Numbered from the stretch's first letter, positions 12,597 through 24,540 are shown. The stretch is 64,000 bases of DNA from Tupaia tana (GCA_026018925.1 JAKSZU010000006.1:196899449-196963448), one strand, 5' to 3'. The notes: generated by a model not told the origin, from the sequence alone. Numbers and translations are program-made.

Positions 12597-12987
12597 GAAA
12601 TTTATCTTTTAATTTCTTTTCTGTTTTTATTTTATTTTTTTTGGGGGGGGGGATCATTATGGATGTTTCTGATTCATTTACACTTAGCTCCTAAAAATAT
12701 TCTCTCAGGACGGATGGCTGTTTGTTTACCCTGTCAAGAACACTTTATTTTGTTTCCTTTTGGAGAAAATTCCAGACAGCCTATTTTAAACTGATCTGAG
12801 TGCCCAAAGTTATTTGCAAATTTCAAAACTCTCCAAACACCTTCAAAAGATAAGTGGAGCTCTGTAGAGAAATGCAAAAGAAGGTGGGTAAAGAGTCTCA
12901 TAATGAGAAGGTGTGGAAATAAAGTGAAATTTAGAAAAACTCATGATCTCTACTAAAATATTCATCCTTTCTGAAGAGTGACTTTTG

Positions 12988-13241
12988 TTGTTGTTGTTGT
13001 TTTAGTTTGCTGTAGGGTGCATGCACTTGTTGGAGAGAAGCAGAGAGACAGAGACATAGCAAATGAGGAATCACTTCCCGGGGGGAAGGCCATACCACAG
13101 TCCCTTTTCCTCCACTGTCTTCTGGGGATTTTGGGCACCATCTGCCATGTTTTTTAAACTGCTGGTCCAGAGCTAGAACCACACATTTGGACATGTGGGA
13201 TCCAGCCACCTTAATCTTTGGGCCAGCTGTTGGCTCCATTC
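12988..13241 (-). mobile_element. tRNA-SINE, older family A/B intermediate
   Basis: A diverged minus-strand copy with a (TTG)n-modified tail and the head CTTTGGGCCAGCTGTTGGC. The flanks AAGAGTGACTTTT (before) and AAGACTGACTTTT (after) are TSDs with one mismatch. Confidence 0.8.
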
Positions 13242-13399
13242 AAGACTGACTTTTTTTTTAAGACTAACTTTTAAATTGCAATTGAATTATATTTAGTTTT
13301 AGTGATTTTTTTAAAACTCCCACCATGTTACATACAACTATACCTACAAACTTTTTCTTATAGACATTAATACTGTGCCTTGATATGAAATCTTTTTAT

Positions 13400-13560
13400 T
13401 TTATTCGATCCTAATCTTGAGGCTGAAATAGGTCAGCTATTAATATCCTCTTTTGCAGATAAGAAAATGGAGTCCCATATAGGCTATACAACTTATCCTT
13501 AATAACCACAGCACATGTATGACAAAATCAGAACTAGTAGCTAGATGTCCTTAGTCCCCA
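13400..13560 (-). mobile_element. MIR SINE, antisense
   Basis: TTTTGCAGATAAGAAAATGG and AAAATCAGAACTAGTAGCTA follow reversed MIR order. Confidence 0.55.
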
Positions 13561-13964
13561 GGAAACTTCTTCTCCTATGACACCTACACATTGGCAGGCA
13601 GGTTAGGCAGAGGTTGAAGAAATGCTTGAGCATGTAAGATTTGTCAAGGTAAAGTTATCACTAGAAATATTTAGCATTAATTAAAATGAACTCATTACTG
13701 CAATAAACGATAAAACCTTCACAGAAATCTTGATGACTTGCAACAAATACAACCACTGGGTTCTGTAATCTCTAAAATAGCAGCAGCAGTGTATTTTACA
13801 GGATCGGAAGAACTTTAGATAAATAACGGCTTGTGGCTAGATGATAGCTCTCAAGATCAGAGGGTAGGGCTCACAAAAAGGTGATTTTTCCCTTCTTCCT
13901 CAACCCCCAAGTCATATGATTCTTTGTCTACTTCCTTTATTTGCTTTTTTTCTTTTCCTAAGGT

Positions 13965-14290
13965 TTCTTTTTTTTTAATTAAATTTATTTATTTACATTC
14001 ATTCACTGTACATCATTACAGCATACAAAGTGAGATTTTCCATCTAGAGTACACTGTATATTGTCTCAATCAAGCACATCAACATACATAATCAGAGAAC
14101 CTAGAACATCTTGCTATGTGAGCAGAGATGACATCTGGTTAAGTGCTTACTTTAGCTACAGAACCCCTCTAGTTAGTGTGAGGTTTTATGTTTATTGGGC
14201 CAATAGTTAGGTTGTATAAACTATTTGCTGTAGCCTTGGTGTCAGAGGTTAAAATTTCCCCATGTCCTGGTTTTTGTCTCCTCTGTTTTT
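13965..14290 (-). mobile_element. probable L1 3' UTR, antisense
   Basis: A T-rich start (TTTTTTTTAATTAAATTTAT) leads into ACATTCATTCACTGTACATC and GCATACAAAGTGAGATTTTC. A related sequence opens the insert at 39569-39915. This looks like the tail end of a lineage L1 read backwards. The family is inferred. Confidence 0.5.
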
Positions 14291-14634
14291 TTTGTTTGTT
14301 TTGTTTTTGTTTTTGTTTGTCTGTTTGTTGTTTTTTATTTTCCTAGGCATTCCTTAAATAGGCCTGAGGCTTCTAGGTATTTGAGCTGTGATCCCTTGTT
14401 TATACAGAAACATGATTGATGTGTTGGTAAGACATGGGGAGAAGGGAAGCATTCTACAGTCCTGTGATAGATCTCAGTATTTTAGAGAGCCTGAGTTGTG
14501 TATTTCTCTTCCACAGGTTGGCTAGGACCCTGGCAAAACGCTTATGGGATCTTATCAGATAGTTTCCCTTGAGGGGAGGTCTTATAAATAAAGGAGAGCA
14601 AGAGCTCTGGGTGTATTTTTAAATGACTACTTTT
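14287..14634. other. T/G-rich tract and unassigned sequence
   Basis: A (TTTG)n-like tract at 14287-14342 could be the reversed tail of a second retroelement. Sequence 14343-14634 was not recognised. Confidence 0.4.
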
Positions 14635-14899
14635 GGGTCAGCCAGGTGGTGTGGTAATTAATTAAAGTGGCTAGATTACACATGGCCCACTGTGTGGGTT
14701 TGAGTCCCAGACCTGGTGGCTTAGAAAATGCACTGGGCACGAGTATATGGTGCCCAAAATCCTGGGAGGAGAATGGAGGAGAAGATATTGCAGCATGGCC
14801 ATACCCCTGGAGGAATGTTTTCTTACTGTCTTCTCTCTCTTGCTCTCTTTCTGTGGCAAATATACATGTTCTATAGCAAAACTGTAAAAAAAAAAAAAA
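14635..14899 (+). mobile_element. tRNA-SINE, family A (diverged)
   Basis: Head GGGTCAGCCAGGTGGTGTGG, then GGAGGAGAATGGAGGAGAAG, the CT-rich part, TTCTATAGCAAAACTG and poly(A). CpGs are lost. No clear TSD was seen. Confidence 0.85.
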
Positions 14900-15007
14900 G
14901 GACAGGAATTTTCCTCAGTCTTCACAATTGGAACCTATTGGGGATTTGTGATGTAAAACTTAGGAAAGTTGGGAGTCCCCCCCACAATCGAACCCCTCAG
15001 GAGTTTA

Positions 15008-15228
15008 ATTTTTTTTTTTTTAATTTCCTATATGTTTGGCAGAGAGAGACAGAGAGATAGAGGGAGAGAGGGAGAAATTACCCTCAATGGGGCATGGTCA
15101 TGCTATAATTCCTTCTCTTCTATTTCGCTATCCTGTCAGGATTTTGTGCAAACATACACATGCCCCCCGTGTGTTTTGTAAGCCACTGGGACTAAAATTG
15201 ATGATGACCAACCATATGGGTCCCTCTC
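15008..15228 (-). mobile_element. tRNA-SINE, family B
   Basis: T tract, CTATATGTTTGGCAGAGAGA, CCCTCAATGGGGCATGGTCA, then a degraded head. The flanks GAGTTTAATTTTT and GAGTTTTTAATT are probable TSDs. Confidence 0.75.
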
Positions 15229-16126
15229 AGAGTTTTTAATTCTCATACTTATCCACACCAAGCCTCTAGTCATTTATCAATTTTAATTTAGGCTTCTGGT
15301 TTCTGCTCCTGGGCTTCTGGACAGTATAAACAAAAGTTCTGTGTCCATTTGTCCATCTCTGCAGTTTTGGCAGCAGTTTACCCTATACCTTCAATTCCTG
15401 AAAGATCTAAGAAAAGTTGTTGATTTTCAGTTTGTTCAGTTTGTTTCTTGATGTGTGGTTAGGAGCGATGACCTCTTAGGTCTTTCCATGTTAGATAAGA
15501 AACCAGAAGAGCCCAAAGTTTTTGTACACAATATTTCTTTTTTCCTGGCTTCCCCTAAACCAAATGGTAGTTGTAGTCTTAAATCCAAGGACCAATGAAA
15601 TCAATTGGAATCAAGAGTCTGGACCAAACAAATTGGGTGAATCATAGGTCAGGGTCCAAACTTTGGCCTCTTATTGCATGAGGCCTTCTGCTTGCAAATG
15701 GGCTCACTGCTGAGTTTGGGTGATTCTGGCACAACATAGTCTCTTTTGCTCCTGTCAACTGCTTTCACACACAGGCTGATTATCCCAGGAAAGTGATTGA
15801 GTTGCTCCATTTTGTAGATATTTGGGTGCAAAATGCATTTGTTCCACATTCTCAGGTGTGACATTCACAGATCAGTGAATGTCAGTGAAAAATTATAGAG
15901 TGACATAGAAGCAGCAGAAAGAGGATGTTGGGTTTTAGACAAAGCAGCAAAAAGGAAGCATCCTGAGTTCACCAAGAACCGCCAAAGTCTCTACACAGAG
16001 TGAGGAGAGGAGGGAAAGAGAGAACAGAGGGCAAAAAAGAGAAATTTTAGTTCTCTTCAGCTTTATTTGGAGATCTAAATGAAGGAAAATGAGAAGAGTG
16101 GACCTACTTCTTTAAGTCAGAATTCA
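15229..16126. other. unassigned, possibly old LINE sequence
   Basis: The stretch 15416-15520 (with GATTTTCAGTTTGTTCAGTT and AGGAGCGATGACCTCTTAGG) recalls an old mammalian interspersed repeat that I cannot name. The rest is unrecognised. Confidence 0.35.
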
Positions 16127-16285
16127 AACTTTCATGTGTCTCCAAAGCAAATGGAAGATCTTGTGAAAATACAAATTCTGATTCAGTGGATCTGGCTCAG
16201 GGCCTAAGTTTCTGCATTCTAATATGCATGCAGGCGATTGTGATGGTTTTAGTGCTTAGACAACTTTGAAGAGTAAGGATCTAAT
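16127..16285 (+). mobile_element. MER5-like hAT-Charlie element
   Basis: CTTGTGAAAATACAAATTCT and GATTCAGTGGATCTGG follow the MER5A consensus, continuing to TGCATTCTAATATGCATGCA. Confidence 0.7.
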
Positions 16286-16639
16286 GTACCTTCTAAAGGG
16301 ACATTTCCCAGCTCCCCCGCAATGTTCACTTGTGGAATAATACCACCACAACCACTCACCATATTCCCTAAACCTAACATGTGTATTTTTATCTCAAGAT
16401 GATACAGCTTCTAGACTCTGCTCCGTACTTCTAAGTTCTCAGCCTTCTTGTAAGCCCAACGCAAGACTGTTCTTCACAAGGATTGGTTTAACTCTTGAGA
16501 TATTTGCAGTCAATGGCTCCTTTGGACTTCTGAACCTTTGTTGTTGCTTAGTATTTTTGCAAACATACATTGCCATTGACTTCTGAATCTGTCTTCTCCT
16601 ACTGATTGTAAGCCTCTCAAACCAAAAAACAGAGCCCAG

Positions 16640-16950
16640 TTCATTGAGAGATTACTCAGAGTAATAAAATAGCCCAGGGAAATAAGAGTTCAAATCTCAG
16701 CTCTACTGCTTAATAGCTGTTGGAGCCTAGACAAAGTGCTGCTCCTTGAGTTTGGGTTGTGGTGATGGTGATGGTTGTGGTGGTGGTAGTGGTAATTGTA
16801 GTGGTGATGATGGTGGTGGAGGTGGTAATGATGGTAGTAGTGGTGGTGATGATTATGTAGAATGTCATACCTCACTGGAGAATTGAGGGAAATGAAGCAA
16901 ATAGCCAAGCATCAAGCCAAGTGCCTGACACAGAGACAGCACTTAACAAA
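16640..16950 (+). mobile_element. MIR SINE containing a trinucleotide repeat
   Basis: AGTTCAAATCTCAGCTCTAC and CAAGTGCCTGACACAGAGAC are the MIR left and right parts. Between them, where MIR normally has its AATGGGGATAATAATAG stretch, lies a GGT/GAT repeat. Confidence 0.65.
16755..16860. repeat. imperfect (GGT/GAT)n microsatellite
   Basis: About 105 bp of GTGGTGATGGTGGTGATGAT-type repeat lies inside the MIR. A His-rich minus-strand frame here is a translation of the repeat. Confidence 0.9.
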
Positions 16951-16954
16951 TTTA

Positions 16955-18529
16955 ACTCTTGTCCCTATCAATCCCTTTTTCCTTTCCTCTTAGTATGATC
17001 TATGATAACTCATCCCCTCCCTGACAATCTCTCTTTGAAAAATACCATATAAAATTCAACAATCTTAGGATATTGTTTTTTATACCTCAGTTAAAGAGCT
17101 CCTGGATGCTTAAAAGGAAAGTCCCCTATTTAATTTAAAAAGAGTCATCAAGCTCACAGTCCAGAATAGCTGCATACGTACTATCAATCTCTGATCTGAT
17201 AAGAAATAGAAAATAAATATTTTAAACCAATGTTATTTAATCACAGGGTCCCTGTCTATACTAAATTTCCATGTCCTTCCTAGTATTTGCATTTTCAATG
17301 AGAATTCTCTCTTCTGTGTTGTGACTATTAGCATATCCTGGAAGCCTTGAGGTTTGTATTTATGTTTGAGGGATAGAGATATATTTCTTGTTTGGTGGTA
17401 AGAAACTTAAATACATGTTCACATTACAAAAAGTGACTTGCAAAAGTAAATTGTACCTGCTTGGGCTGAGTCTCACCAAGGAGGTACAAGGACATAGATT
17501 AGTACAGAAGGCTTCTTCTGGAGCTGGCCTAGATAGCTAGCCAGGCTCACCAGATTGGAAAGAAGATACCAGATTAATCTCCTGGCAGAGCAGAGAAGGT
17601 TAAGTTCATAAGAGATGGTGGAACAAGCCTTGGCAATTACAATATTCAGATTTGTAATTGCTTATTAATTTTGCAGAACTGAAGATGTTTTTCAACCTTT
17701 TGAGCCTAATCTATAAAAATTGGAATAACATTTCCTACCTTGTAAGTTTGAGAATTAAAAAAAAAATCTAAGTATCTAAGCCATGTAAAGTGCCAAAGAG
17801 AGTAAATTATCATAACAGGAACCCAGTAAATGTCAGTTTCCTTCAAATGCTTCAGGGAGAGATGACACAACACCTGGCATCTTAGTGCATGTACTTCAGT
17901 ATATTTCTGAGGGAGGCAATTAGGAGGGTCTTGCTGCCCTATGTTCCTCTGACCATCAAGGTGGACAACACCTGAGGCTGGGTGGCTGAGAATGAAGAGG
18001 GACTAATAGGTACACTTTTTATCCCTTAGCAGGTGGTATATTATCATCCCTCCTCTTCCTTTTCTTCTTCTTTTTCCTCTTTTTCCCTTCAGATTTATTT
18101 TAAAGACTAGACAGATTCCATTCAGCTGAAACAAATGGCTTCTATATAGTAAATAATTAGTAATTGTTTGCAAATATAGTAGTATTTCTTGGTCTTTATG
18201 AACAAACTCTAGGCTCTTTTAATATCATTTAAATTTATCATATGACTCAGAACCCTGGCTCCTATGAAGAAAAGAAGAACCTATCCTTGGTTGTTTGTAT
18301 CCTTGGTTGTATGTTCTTGAGGCAAGAACATACAGGAATTTTGGAGAATTATGACTATCCAATACCTTTCAATGAAAGAGTACACAAAGGGAGCGGGTAA
18401 CCATTTGAGAAGGGCTCGCAGAAGCTGGGGAAGAATAAAGATTTTTCATGTTGTGTTCTACTATTAAATTTTATGTAAGAATCAATCATTTAGGTGATCT
18501 AGAAGTATGCAAATAGCAATTGTTATCAG
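16955..18529. other. unassigned non-coding DNA
   Basis: No exon or clear repeat was recognised. A pyrimidine-rich stretch lies near 18045-18100. Confidence 0.45.
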
Positions 18530-18804
18530 GGGACTAGCAGATGGCATAATGGTTACATTGCTGGACTCCCACATAGTCAACCACAGTACAAGTCCTAGAC
18601 CCAGCGGCTTAAAGCACACCATGTGCATGTACATGTACGTGCATACCCAAAATCACAAGAGGTGAGTGGAAAAGAAGGGATTGTATTATAGCTATCCCTC
18701 CCCCAAAATGGAAGGGTGATTTCTCACTTTATATCTCTCTCTCTCTGTCTTTTCAGTGAGCACACCTACTCTCTAGCAAAAATCTCTCTAAAATGAAAAA
18801 AAAA
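18530..18804 (+). mobile_element. tRNA-SINE, family A (diverged)
   Basis: Full-length order: GGGACTAGCAGATGGCATAA, an altered B box (CAGTACAAGTCC), the C/A-rich centre, the CT part, CTCTAGCAAAAATCTCTC and A-rich tail. Most CpGs are lost. Confidence 0.87.
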
Positions 18805-20035
18805 TTATTTTTTCATCATAAAGCAATATATCCCTTTGCCACAAATTCAAACATTAAGCATTTCTTTATTGATCTCTTCTGCTGATGTTGTTCTTGGGCA
18901 AACCCAGAGAGTGTTCCTTATATGAAAAGTCTAGTCAAAGCTCATTTTACCTGCTATCAAGCAAAGCACCCTCAGGCTGCAGGTCTCATAGCTGTCATGG
19001 ATGGAAGCAATGTTATCACAGCAGACACTATGCCCTGTTGAGGAGTAATCCCCTTTAGCAGCAGAGTTTCAAACTGAGGTCAAGTGATGAAAAAATGCAA
19101 AGCTGGGATCAGATGATACCCAAGGCTTGTGTCAAGTTAAAGATCTTCCAGCAAAGTCAAAAAGTCTTTCTTCTGTGTATCTCTCTCAAGGTCCTGGGGA
19201 TTACCCTCTAATGTATTTCAACAAAGGGAAGATACTAAGTAATAAAATAAAGTGGAGAAGGTTGGGATTAAAAGGGATTTCATTCAGAGTTAAGCCCTAT
19301 GAAAACATCATATGTGCAAGTGAATTTGAAAGAGTCCAGTAGACTCTTGGATAAAGGGAAATATGCAAGGATGGGATGGCCGGGAAAAGGGAAGCATTAA
19401 CACTGCCGAGAGAGATGGTGACTGATTATAAGGAAGCAGCCACATAGCCTCATTTCTCTGAAGTTAGCAGCTGTGGGCTGACAGACACCTTTTCTGCACA
19501 TGCTCTTTCTCAAGTGATAAGAAGTGAGCAAAAAGCTCTTGACAGGGCTATTTTGGGTTCTGGACAGTCTGTGTTGCTATGCGATCTGAGATTAGTGGTT
19601 TAGTGGGTTTGGTTGGTGCCGGATGTCGTCCAGCAGCTGATCATGAAACCTCTAAAAGCTAAGTTCATTTCTCAGAAATCATCTGTGCCTGTGCGTTGTT
19701 CGAGAAGGTGATTGGGTTGTTCTGTTTCTTGGGGTTTCCCCACTTCAGCCCAGGTGAACTGAAGAAAATGAATAGCCTTGTTCCTGTAAGCTTTTCTCTC
19801 TCTCTCTCTCTTTTTTTTTTTTTTTTTTTTTCCCCAAATGGGGCATATGACCTCTTTTTATGTTCTTTGAAGTGCCACTGATTCAAAGGTTGTCCAGAGC
19901 TTTATGCTGATCACTTTGTAATTATACCAAAATACCGTTTGAGCTTCATGTTGATGACAGGCTAATAGACAAGTCTTGAAGTCTATGGCATATCAAAGTC
20001 AGCTGAATTTGTGACAAGTGTCCACAAAAGCATGT
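18805..20035. other. unassigned non-coding DNA
   Basis: No gene or repeat was recognised apart from the simple repeat at 19791-19833. Confidence 0.45.
19791..19833. repeat. (TC)n followed by poly(T)
   Basis: CTCTCTCTCTCT runs into about 22 T. This is a simple repeat. Reading frames crossing it are artefacts. Confidence 0.9.
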
Positions 20036-20036
20036 G

Positions 20037-20294
20037 ATCAGCAGATGGCATAATGGTTATGTCGCTGGAATCCTACATAGTCTACCGCAGTTCGAGTCCC
20101 GGACCCGGTCACTTAACACTCACTCTGGGCACATCTGCTTGCGTGCCTAAAATCCTGAGAGGAGAATGGAGGAGAAGGGATTGCAGCATGGCTATCCCCT
20201 CTAGGGGGTCGGGGGGATTTCTTGCTTCTGTCTCTCTGACTCTCCAGCAAGCACACATGCCTAATAGTAAAAACCTCTCTACAAAAAGAAAAAA
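20037..20294 (+). mobile_element. tRNA-SINE, family A
   Basis: Begins at GATCAGCAGATGGCATAATG with a perfect B box (GTTCGAGTCCCGGACCCGG). It shows the full centre and ends in an A-rich tail. The flanks AAAAGCATGTG and CAAAGTATATGTG are possible TSDs. Confidence 0.9.
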
Positions 20295-20419
20295 CAAAGT
20301 ATATGTGTAGCCTGAGATTTTACTGTGGCAGTTGGCAGCTAAGCCTGCTCCCTCTGGGGTGGTAAATGACAGGGCCTATGCCCATGTGTGAATGGTAATT
20401 CACATTTTACAGGTAGGCA

Positions 20420-20585
20420 TGCCTTTCTAACTGTCACTGCTACTATGTAACACAGGGAAATTACTCAAATGTTCTGTGCCTCAGTTTCCTTTTCTATTAC
20501 ATGTGGTTCATAATGTAGTAGCTACCTTTTAATATATTCCCAACTTGTAGTATATGCTCAATTAATATAGACTATTACATTGCTA
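20420..20585 (+). mobile_element. MIR SINE
   Basis: GTGCCTCAGTTTCCTTTTCT is the MIR core. The flanks follow MIR order to TATGCTCAATTAATATAG. Confidence 0.7.
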
Positions 20586-21241
20586 TTATTGTTATTGCTT
20601 TATTACTACAGAAGAAGCCAGCACACCAGTCTCAAACAATTACCAAAGATTCACTTCAATAAAGAAGATCAGGGAGTTTGGTGATTAGGCTCCAAAGTCA
20701 GACTTCCATATTTGGGAAGAAGGTGATTGAGGGAGAAATGATAATAGGTGAGCCATGAAAAAGAAAATCTCATTTTGATATCTGAAGGGAGAATATTTAG
20801 AACAAGTATTTCCAAAATCAGAATGTTCTTATTTCCCGGGTTGGTACACTGAAGCTCCTGGAGCTGATCCACTTACTTATGATATAGCTCAGGAGAATCC
20901 CAGGTTTGCAGGGAGCCTTCTGGGTCGTCTAGCTCAGCCACTGCTAGGTCCAGCATCTGCCCACAGCAGTTCCTACCGTACCCACTTGCTTGTTCTGCCA
21001 CATCTTTAGTCTCCTCTCTTGTCCTTCCCCAAGCACAAGTGATGTGACAGCACACACAGAGAAACTCCCTGGCCACTAAGAAGAAAAGCTCAAACAAATT
21101 CACATTGAGACAGAAATGTAAGTCTTCATGTCTACAAAGGGCATGCTAATGTATGTCTTACTTATTTTTTTCTAAATTTTCAAAAATATGGGGGGGGGGA
21201 TCCCAAACACCAGTTTAGTAGTTTAGTAAGTAGTCTGACTT
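20586..21241. other. unassigned non-coding DNA
   Basis: No feature recognised. Confidence 0.5.
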
Positions 21242-21257
21242 ATGAGTCTAACTTCTT

Positions 21258-21503
21258 TTTTTTTTTTTTTTTTTTGGAGAGGTTTTTGCTATAGGGTGCA
21301 TGCGCTTGCCAAATAGACAGAGAAAGACAGATAGAAAGCGAGAAATCACCCCCCAGAGGGGATGGCCACACCACAATCCCTTCTCCTCCATTCTTCTCTC
21401 AGGTTTTTGGGCTTGAGTTTTAAGCTACCATGTCTGGTTTTGGGAACTGCAGTCGACTACATGGGAGTCCAGTGACATGGCCATTATGCTAACTGCTGGT
21501 CCC
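21258..21503 (-). mobile_element. tRNA-SINE, family A
   Basis: A minus-strand copy with the small deletion GGTTTTTGGGCTTGAGTTTT in the centre. The 16-bp TSDs ATGAGTCTAACTTCTT (21242-21257) and ATGAGTCCAACTTCTT (21504-21519) differ by one base. Confidence 0.92.
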
Positions 21504-21751
21504 ATGAGTCCAACTTCTTAAGTATTGTGTGTCTTGCTAATGCACCAAAATATATTTCAACTCAGCTAAAGAATTTTCCAACTTTTCAGGATGTTTAAAG
21601 TTGAAATATGTTAACTTACTAAAAAAAAGAAAAAAAGAGTAGTGCAGTTCCTGTAACTACAAGGATTTTAGGGGACCCCATACAATCAGCTGGATGTCAA
21701 GGCAGAGATAACAAGTCTTCTCCTCTACCTGTGTTCTTTTTCTCATAGTCA

Positions 21752-21892
21752 TACACTTTCCCCTTTCTTTTTCTTTCTCACTTCCTTCCTTCTGTTCTTT
21801 CTTTCTTCTTCCTTTCTTTCATCTTTTTCTTTCTCTCTCTCTCTCTCTCCTCTCCCTCCCTCCTTCATTCTTTCCTTCTTTCTTTCTTTTTA
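21752..21892. repeat. pyrimidine-rich (CTTT/CTTC)n tract
   Basis: About 140 bp of imperfect CTTT, CTTC and CT repeat directly abuts the 3' (tail) end of a minus-strand SINE, consistent with growth from the SINE's A/GA-rich tail. Confidence 0.85.
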
Positions 21893-22107
21893 ACTTGCCA
21901 GAGGGCATTTACACTCACTGGAGAGAGACAGAGAGAGAGAGAAAGGACCTCCCCCCCATTCAGAATGGTCATCCACAATCCCTTCTCTTCCATCTCTCCC
22001 TCCTTCAGGAGTTTGGGCCAGCATGCGTGCACATGTACCTTGCATGTTTTTCATGGCTGTCAGCCATGTAGGACACAGGCACTCAGTCACCAGGCCACAG
22101 GCTAGTC
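21893..22107 (-). mobile_element. tRNA-SINE, family B
   Basis: AACTTGCCAGAGGGCATTTA, a GA block, a C run of 7, CACAATCCCTTCTCTTCCAT, and the head CACCAGGCCACAGGCTAG. Confidence 0.75.
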
Positions 22108-22485
22108 ATACACTTTGACTGCATAGGCCAGGCTCCTGTGTAGCTAGATTTGGGCTGGTGGCTGAGTTCTGGCTGATGAAATGTGAGTGAAATGGTATGT
22201 GCCACATGCAGGATACCCTTTAAGCCCCTCCCTCAACACCTTTTTGCTATGTATGATGCTCACTTTGCCCCATCTGCTGCCTGAAAGGTCTTGGTTTTCT
22301 AAGCCAGGGCAGAGGCAAATGAAAAGGAACCTGGGTCTCTGAATGACATAGCCTCCTCCTACCGATCTGCATTGAAATGGACACAAGAGAGAAACAAACT
22401 TCACTGTGGTGAAGCCAGTGAAATTTTGAGTGTTTTTTTTTTTTTTTTTAACAGTTGCCTTATGTTAACTAATACAGAGAGTATA
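22108..22485 (+). mobile_element. old LTR-like repeat, family unassigned
   Basis: TGGCTGATGAAATGTGAGTG, GGAACCTGGGTCTCTGAATG, GAGAGAAACAAACTTCA and the end GTTAACTAATACAG resemble the layout of an old mammalian LTR. I recognise the type but not the family. Confidence 0.45.
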
Positions 22486-22636
22486 GTATGGGGAGAATTC
22501 ATTTGATGAGTAGTTAGAATAGTTATCTTTTAAGGTCTATTCAATCTTGACATTTTTTCAATGAAGAAGCAAAGTGGATTTTGAGAATATCCAAGTAGCA
22601 AAGCCCACAACCTAAAGATTAATACATGCCTGGGCA

Positions 22637-22639
22637 AAA

Positions 22640-22682
<43 letters not shown>
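22637..22682. repeat. (AAAT)n microsatellite
   Basis: About 11 uninterrupted AAAT units. Confidence 0.95.
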
Positions 22683-23235
22683 GCGTTGCAGTAATATTGC
22701 AAAAATCAATCAGACAATCAAAGAGCAGTTCTACTTGCTTCTCAATGAACCTTGAGAACTTCTTTAAATGATCAGGCAATCTCCTTACAGAGGAATGTGC
22801 ATGATTGAAACAGCCTGGTCCTGAATACCTTGTAGCAACAACACTTATCCAGGGAAGTTACCATGGAGGTCATGACTTGCTTAACTGCTCAGGAAGTATT
22901 TGTGCATGTGGGTGGTATCAATGCACCTATTTCCCAGCACATCACTGCAGCTCTGAGCATGAAGAGCTCCTCCACTTACCCACTCTTGTAGCAGGTAGTG
23001 CTCTCTCACAGGGAACCGAATCTGACTCAGTGAGCTAAAACAATAACAAAAAGCCAAGAGGTAACCCAGAGTAAGGTGACAAATCAGGTTTTAGAAATCA
23101 AGTATCTAGGTACCATCTCTTCCAGACACTACTGTTGGGATGGACCATCTTCAGACTTTCTTAGTCTATGTATTGTTTAGCTCAATATTATAATTCTTGG
23201 CAGAGAGGATCTGACTAGCCAACTCCTCATTCTAT
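22683..23235. other. unassigned non-coding DNA
   Basis: No feature recognised. A 77-codon frame at 22805-23038 has no recognisable content. Confidence 0.45.
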
Positions 23236-23640
23236 TAGTATTATATAACTGCTGTGACAAACTACGACTAATTTAATGGTTTTAAACAACCCAAATTTAC
23301 TACCTCGGAGTGTCTGTAGCATAGAAAACCAGGGAGACTCAACTGGGTTTTCTGCTAAGAGGCTCAGGAAACCAAAACCAAGGTGTCAGTGGGATGGGCT
23401 CCTTACCAGAGTCTCTGAAAAGAATCTGCTTCTAACCTCATTTAGGTTGTCGGCAACATTCAGTTCCTTGAGGTTGTAGGATTAAGATTTCTGTTGCTCT
23501 GCAAGTTGTCAGCCAAGGGCTGGTATTTGCCAACATCCTCCTAATACTTTATCTGTGGCTCCTACCAGCATTGGTAGGTAAAGTCCTTCTCATACTTTGA
23601 ATCTGTTTTTCCCTGCTGCTGTCTCACTCTGCCTCTAGCT
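23236..23640 (-). mobile_element. MLT1-like LTR, antisense (degraded)
   Basis: AACTGCTGTGACAAACTACG, CAAAACCAAGGTGTCAGTGG and AGTTCCTTGAGGTTGTAGGA keep the order of a reversed MLT1 LTR. Confidence 0.55.
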
Positions 23641-23660
23641 GGAGAACGTTCAGTTTTCTT

Positions 23661-23982
23661 AATTGTTATTTTCTTTTATTATTCTTATTAGTTATTACCA
23701 AAGGGTGTGTGCCCTTGACAGAAAGAGAGAAAAAGAAAGAGAAAGAGCACCCTCAATGGGGCATGGTCACATTGTGATTTTTTTCCTCCATTTCTCTATC
23801 CCATCAAAATTTGAGGTGTATACACACACACACTCACACACACACATACACACACACACACACACACATCCACATCCACACACACATGCCTGGCATGCTC
23901 TTCAAGCTTTCAGGGACTCTCCCTGATCACAGGCCAGCTCCCTAATCATAATGCTTGTTCATTGTACTATAGGGCAAGCCCT
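23661..23982 (-). mobile_element. tRNA-SINE, family B, with internal CA expansion
   Basis: GTTATTACCAAAGGGTGTGT, a GA block, CACCCTCAATGGGGCATGGT, a (CA)n insertion, then the head TGTACTATAGGGCAAGCCCT. Confidence 0.75.
23820..23888. repeat. (CA)n microsatellite inside a SINE
   Basis: CA and CACT/CATC variants over about 68 bp, located where the SINE consensus has its short CA/TG-rich stretch. Confidence 0.9.
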
Positions 23983-24307
23983 ATTCTTTGATTTTAAGCC
24001 TCATGTTGCACCTACCAGAATATCCAAGGTAATTTCTTAATTTTAAAGATTATAGTCTTAATTGTTATCTGCAAAATCCCTTTGGTAATATGTTCACAGT
24101 TTCCTGGGATTAAAGCATGGCAGTCCTGCCCCCAAAAATCAAGGTGCCATTACTAAAAGAAGAGTAAACAGAGTGCTGAGAGCTGAAAGCAAGAGCCATC
24201 TCCTTGAATCCTTACACTTTCCATTCGATCTTGTATCCAGACAGTATCTAAAATAATCAGATTCTTGATTTACAAGTGTCTGAGCAGCTAAGTTCAAGTG
24301 CATTCAC

Positions 24308-24532
24308 CATAGAGAGACAAAGAGATAGAGATAGAGGGAGAAGGAGAAAGACATCCCAATGGGGATCGTGGTCATGCCACAATCTCTTCTCCTCCCTTTT
24401 TCTATCCTATCAGGATTTTGCACATGAATGTACATATACCTTGCATGTTTTTTAAGCTGCTGCTGCCAGGATTTGAACTGTATAGTTGGCTATTGCTTTT
24501 CAGTGCCCTTAACCACTAAGACATAGGCCCTC
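24308..24532 (-). mobile_element. tRNA-SINE, family B
   Basis: GA-rich block, CCACAATCTCTTCTCCTCCC, CTATCCTATCAGGATTTTGC, and the head AACCACTAAGACATAGGCCC. Confidence 0.78.
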
Positions 24533-24540
24533 TGCACACT

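Noticed and set aside
16690..16908. His-rich minus-strand frame
   Set aside because: It translates the GGT/GAT repeat.
19791..19833. Branch-point/polypyrimidine tract of a 3' splice site
   Set aside because: The tract is a TC microsatellite plus poly(T), with no open exon after the next AG.
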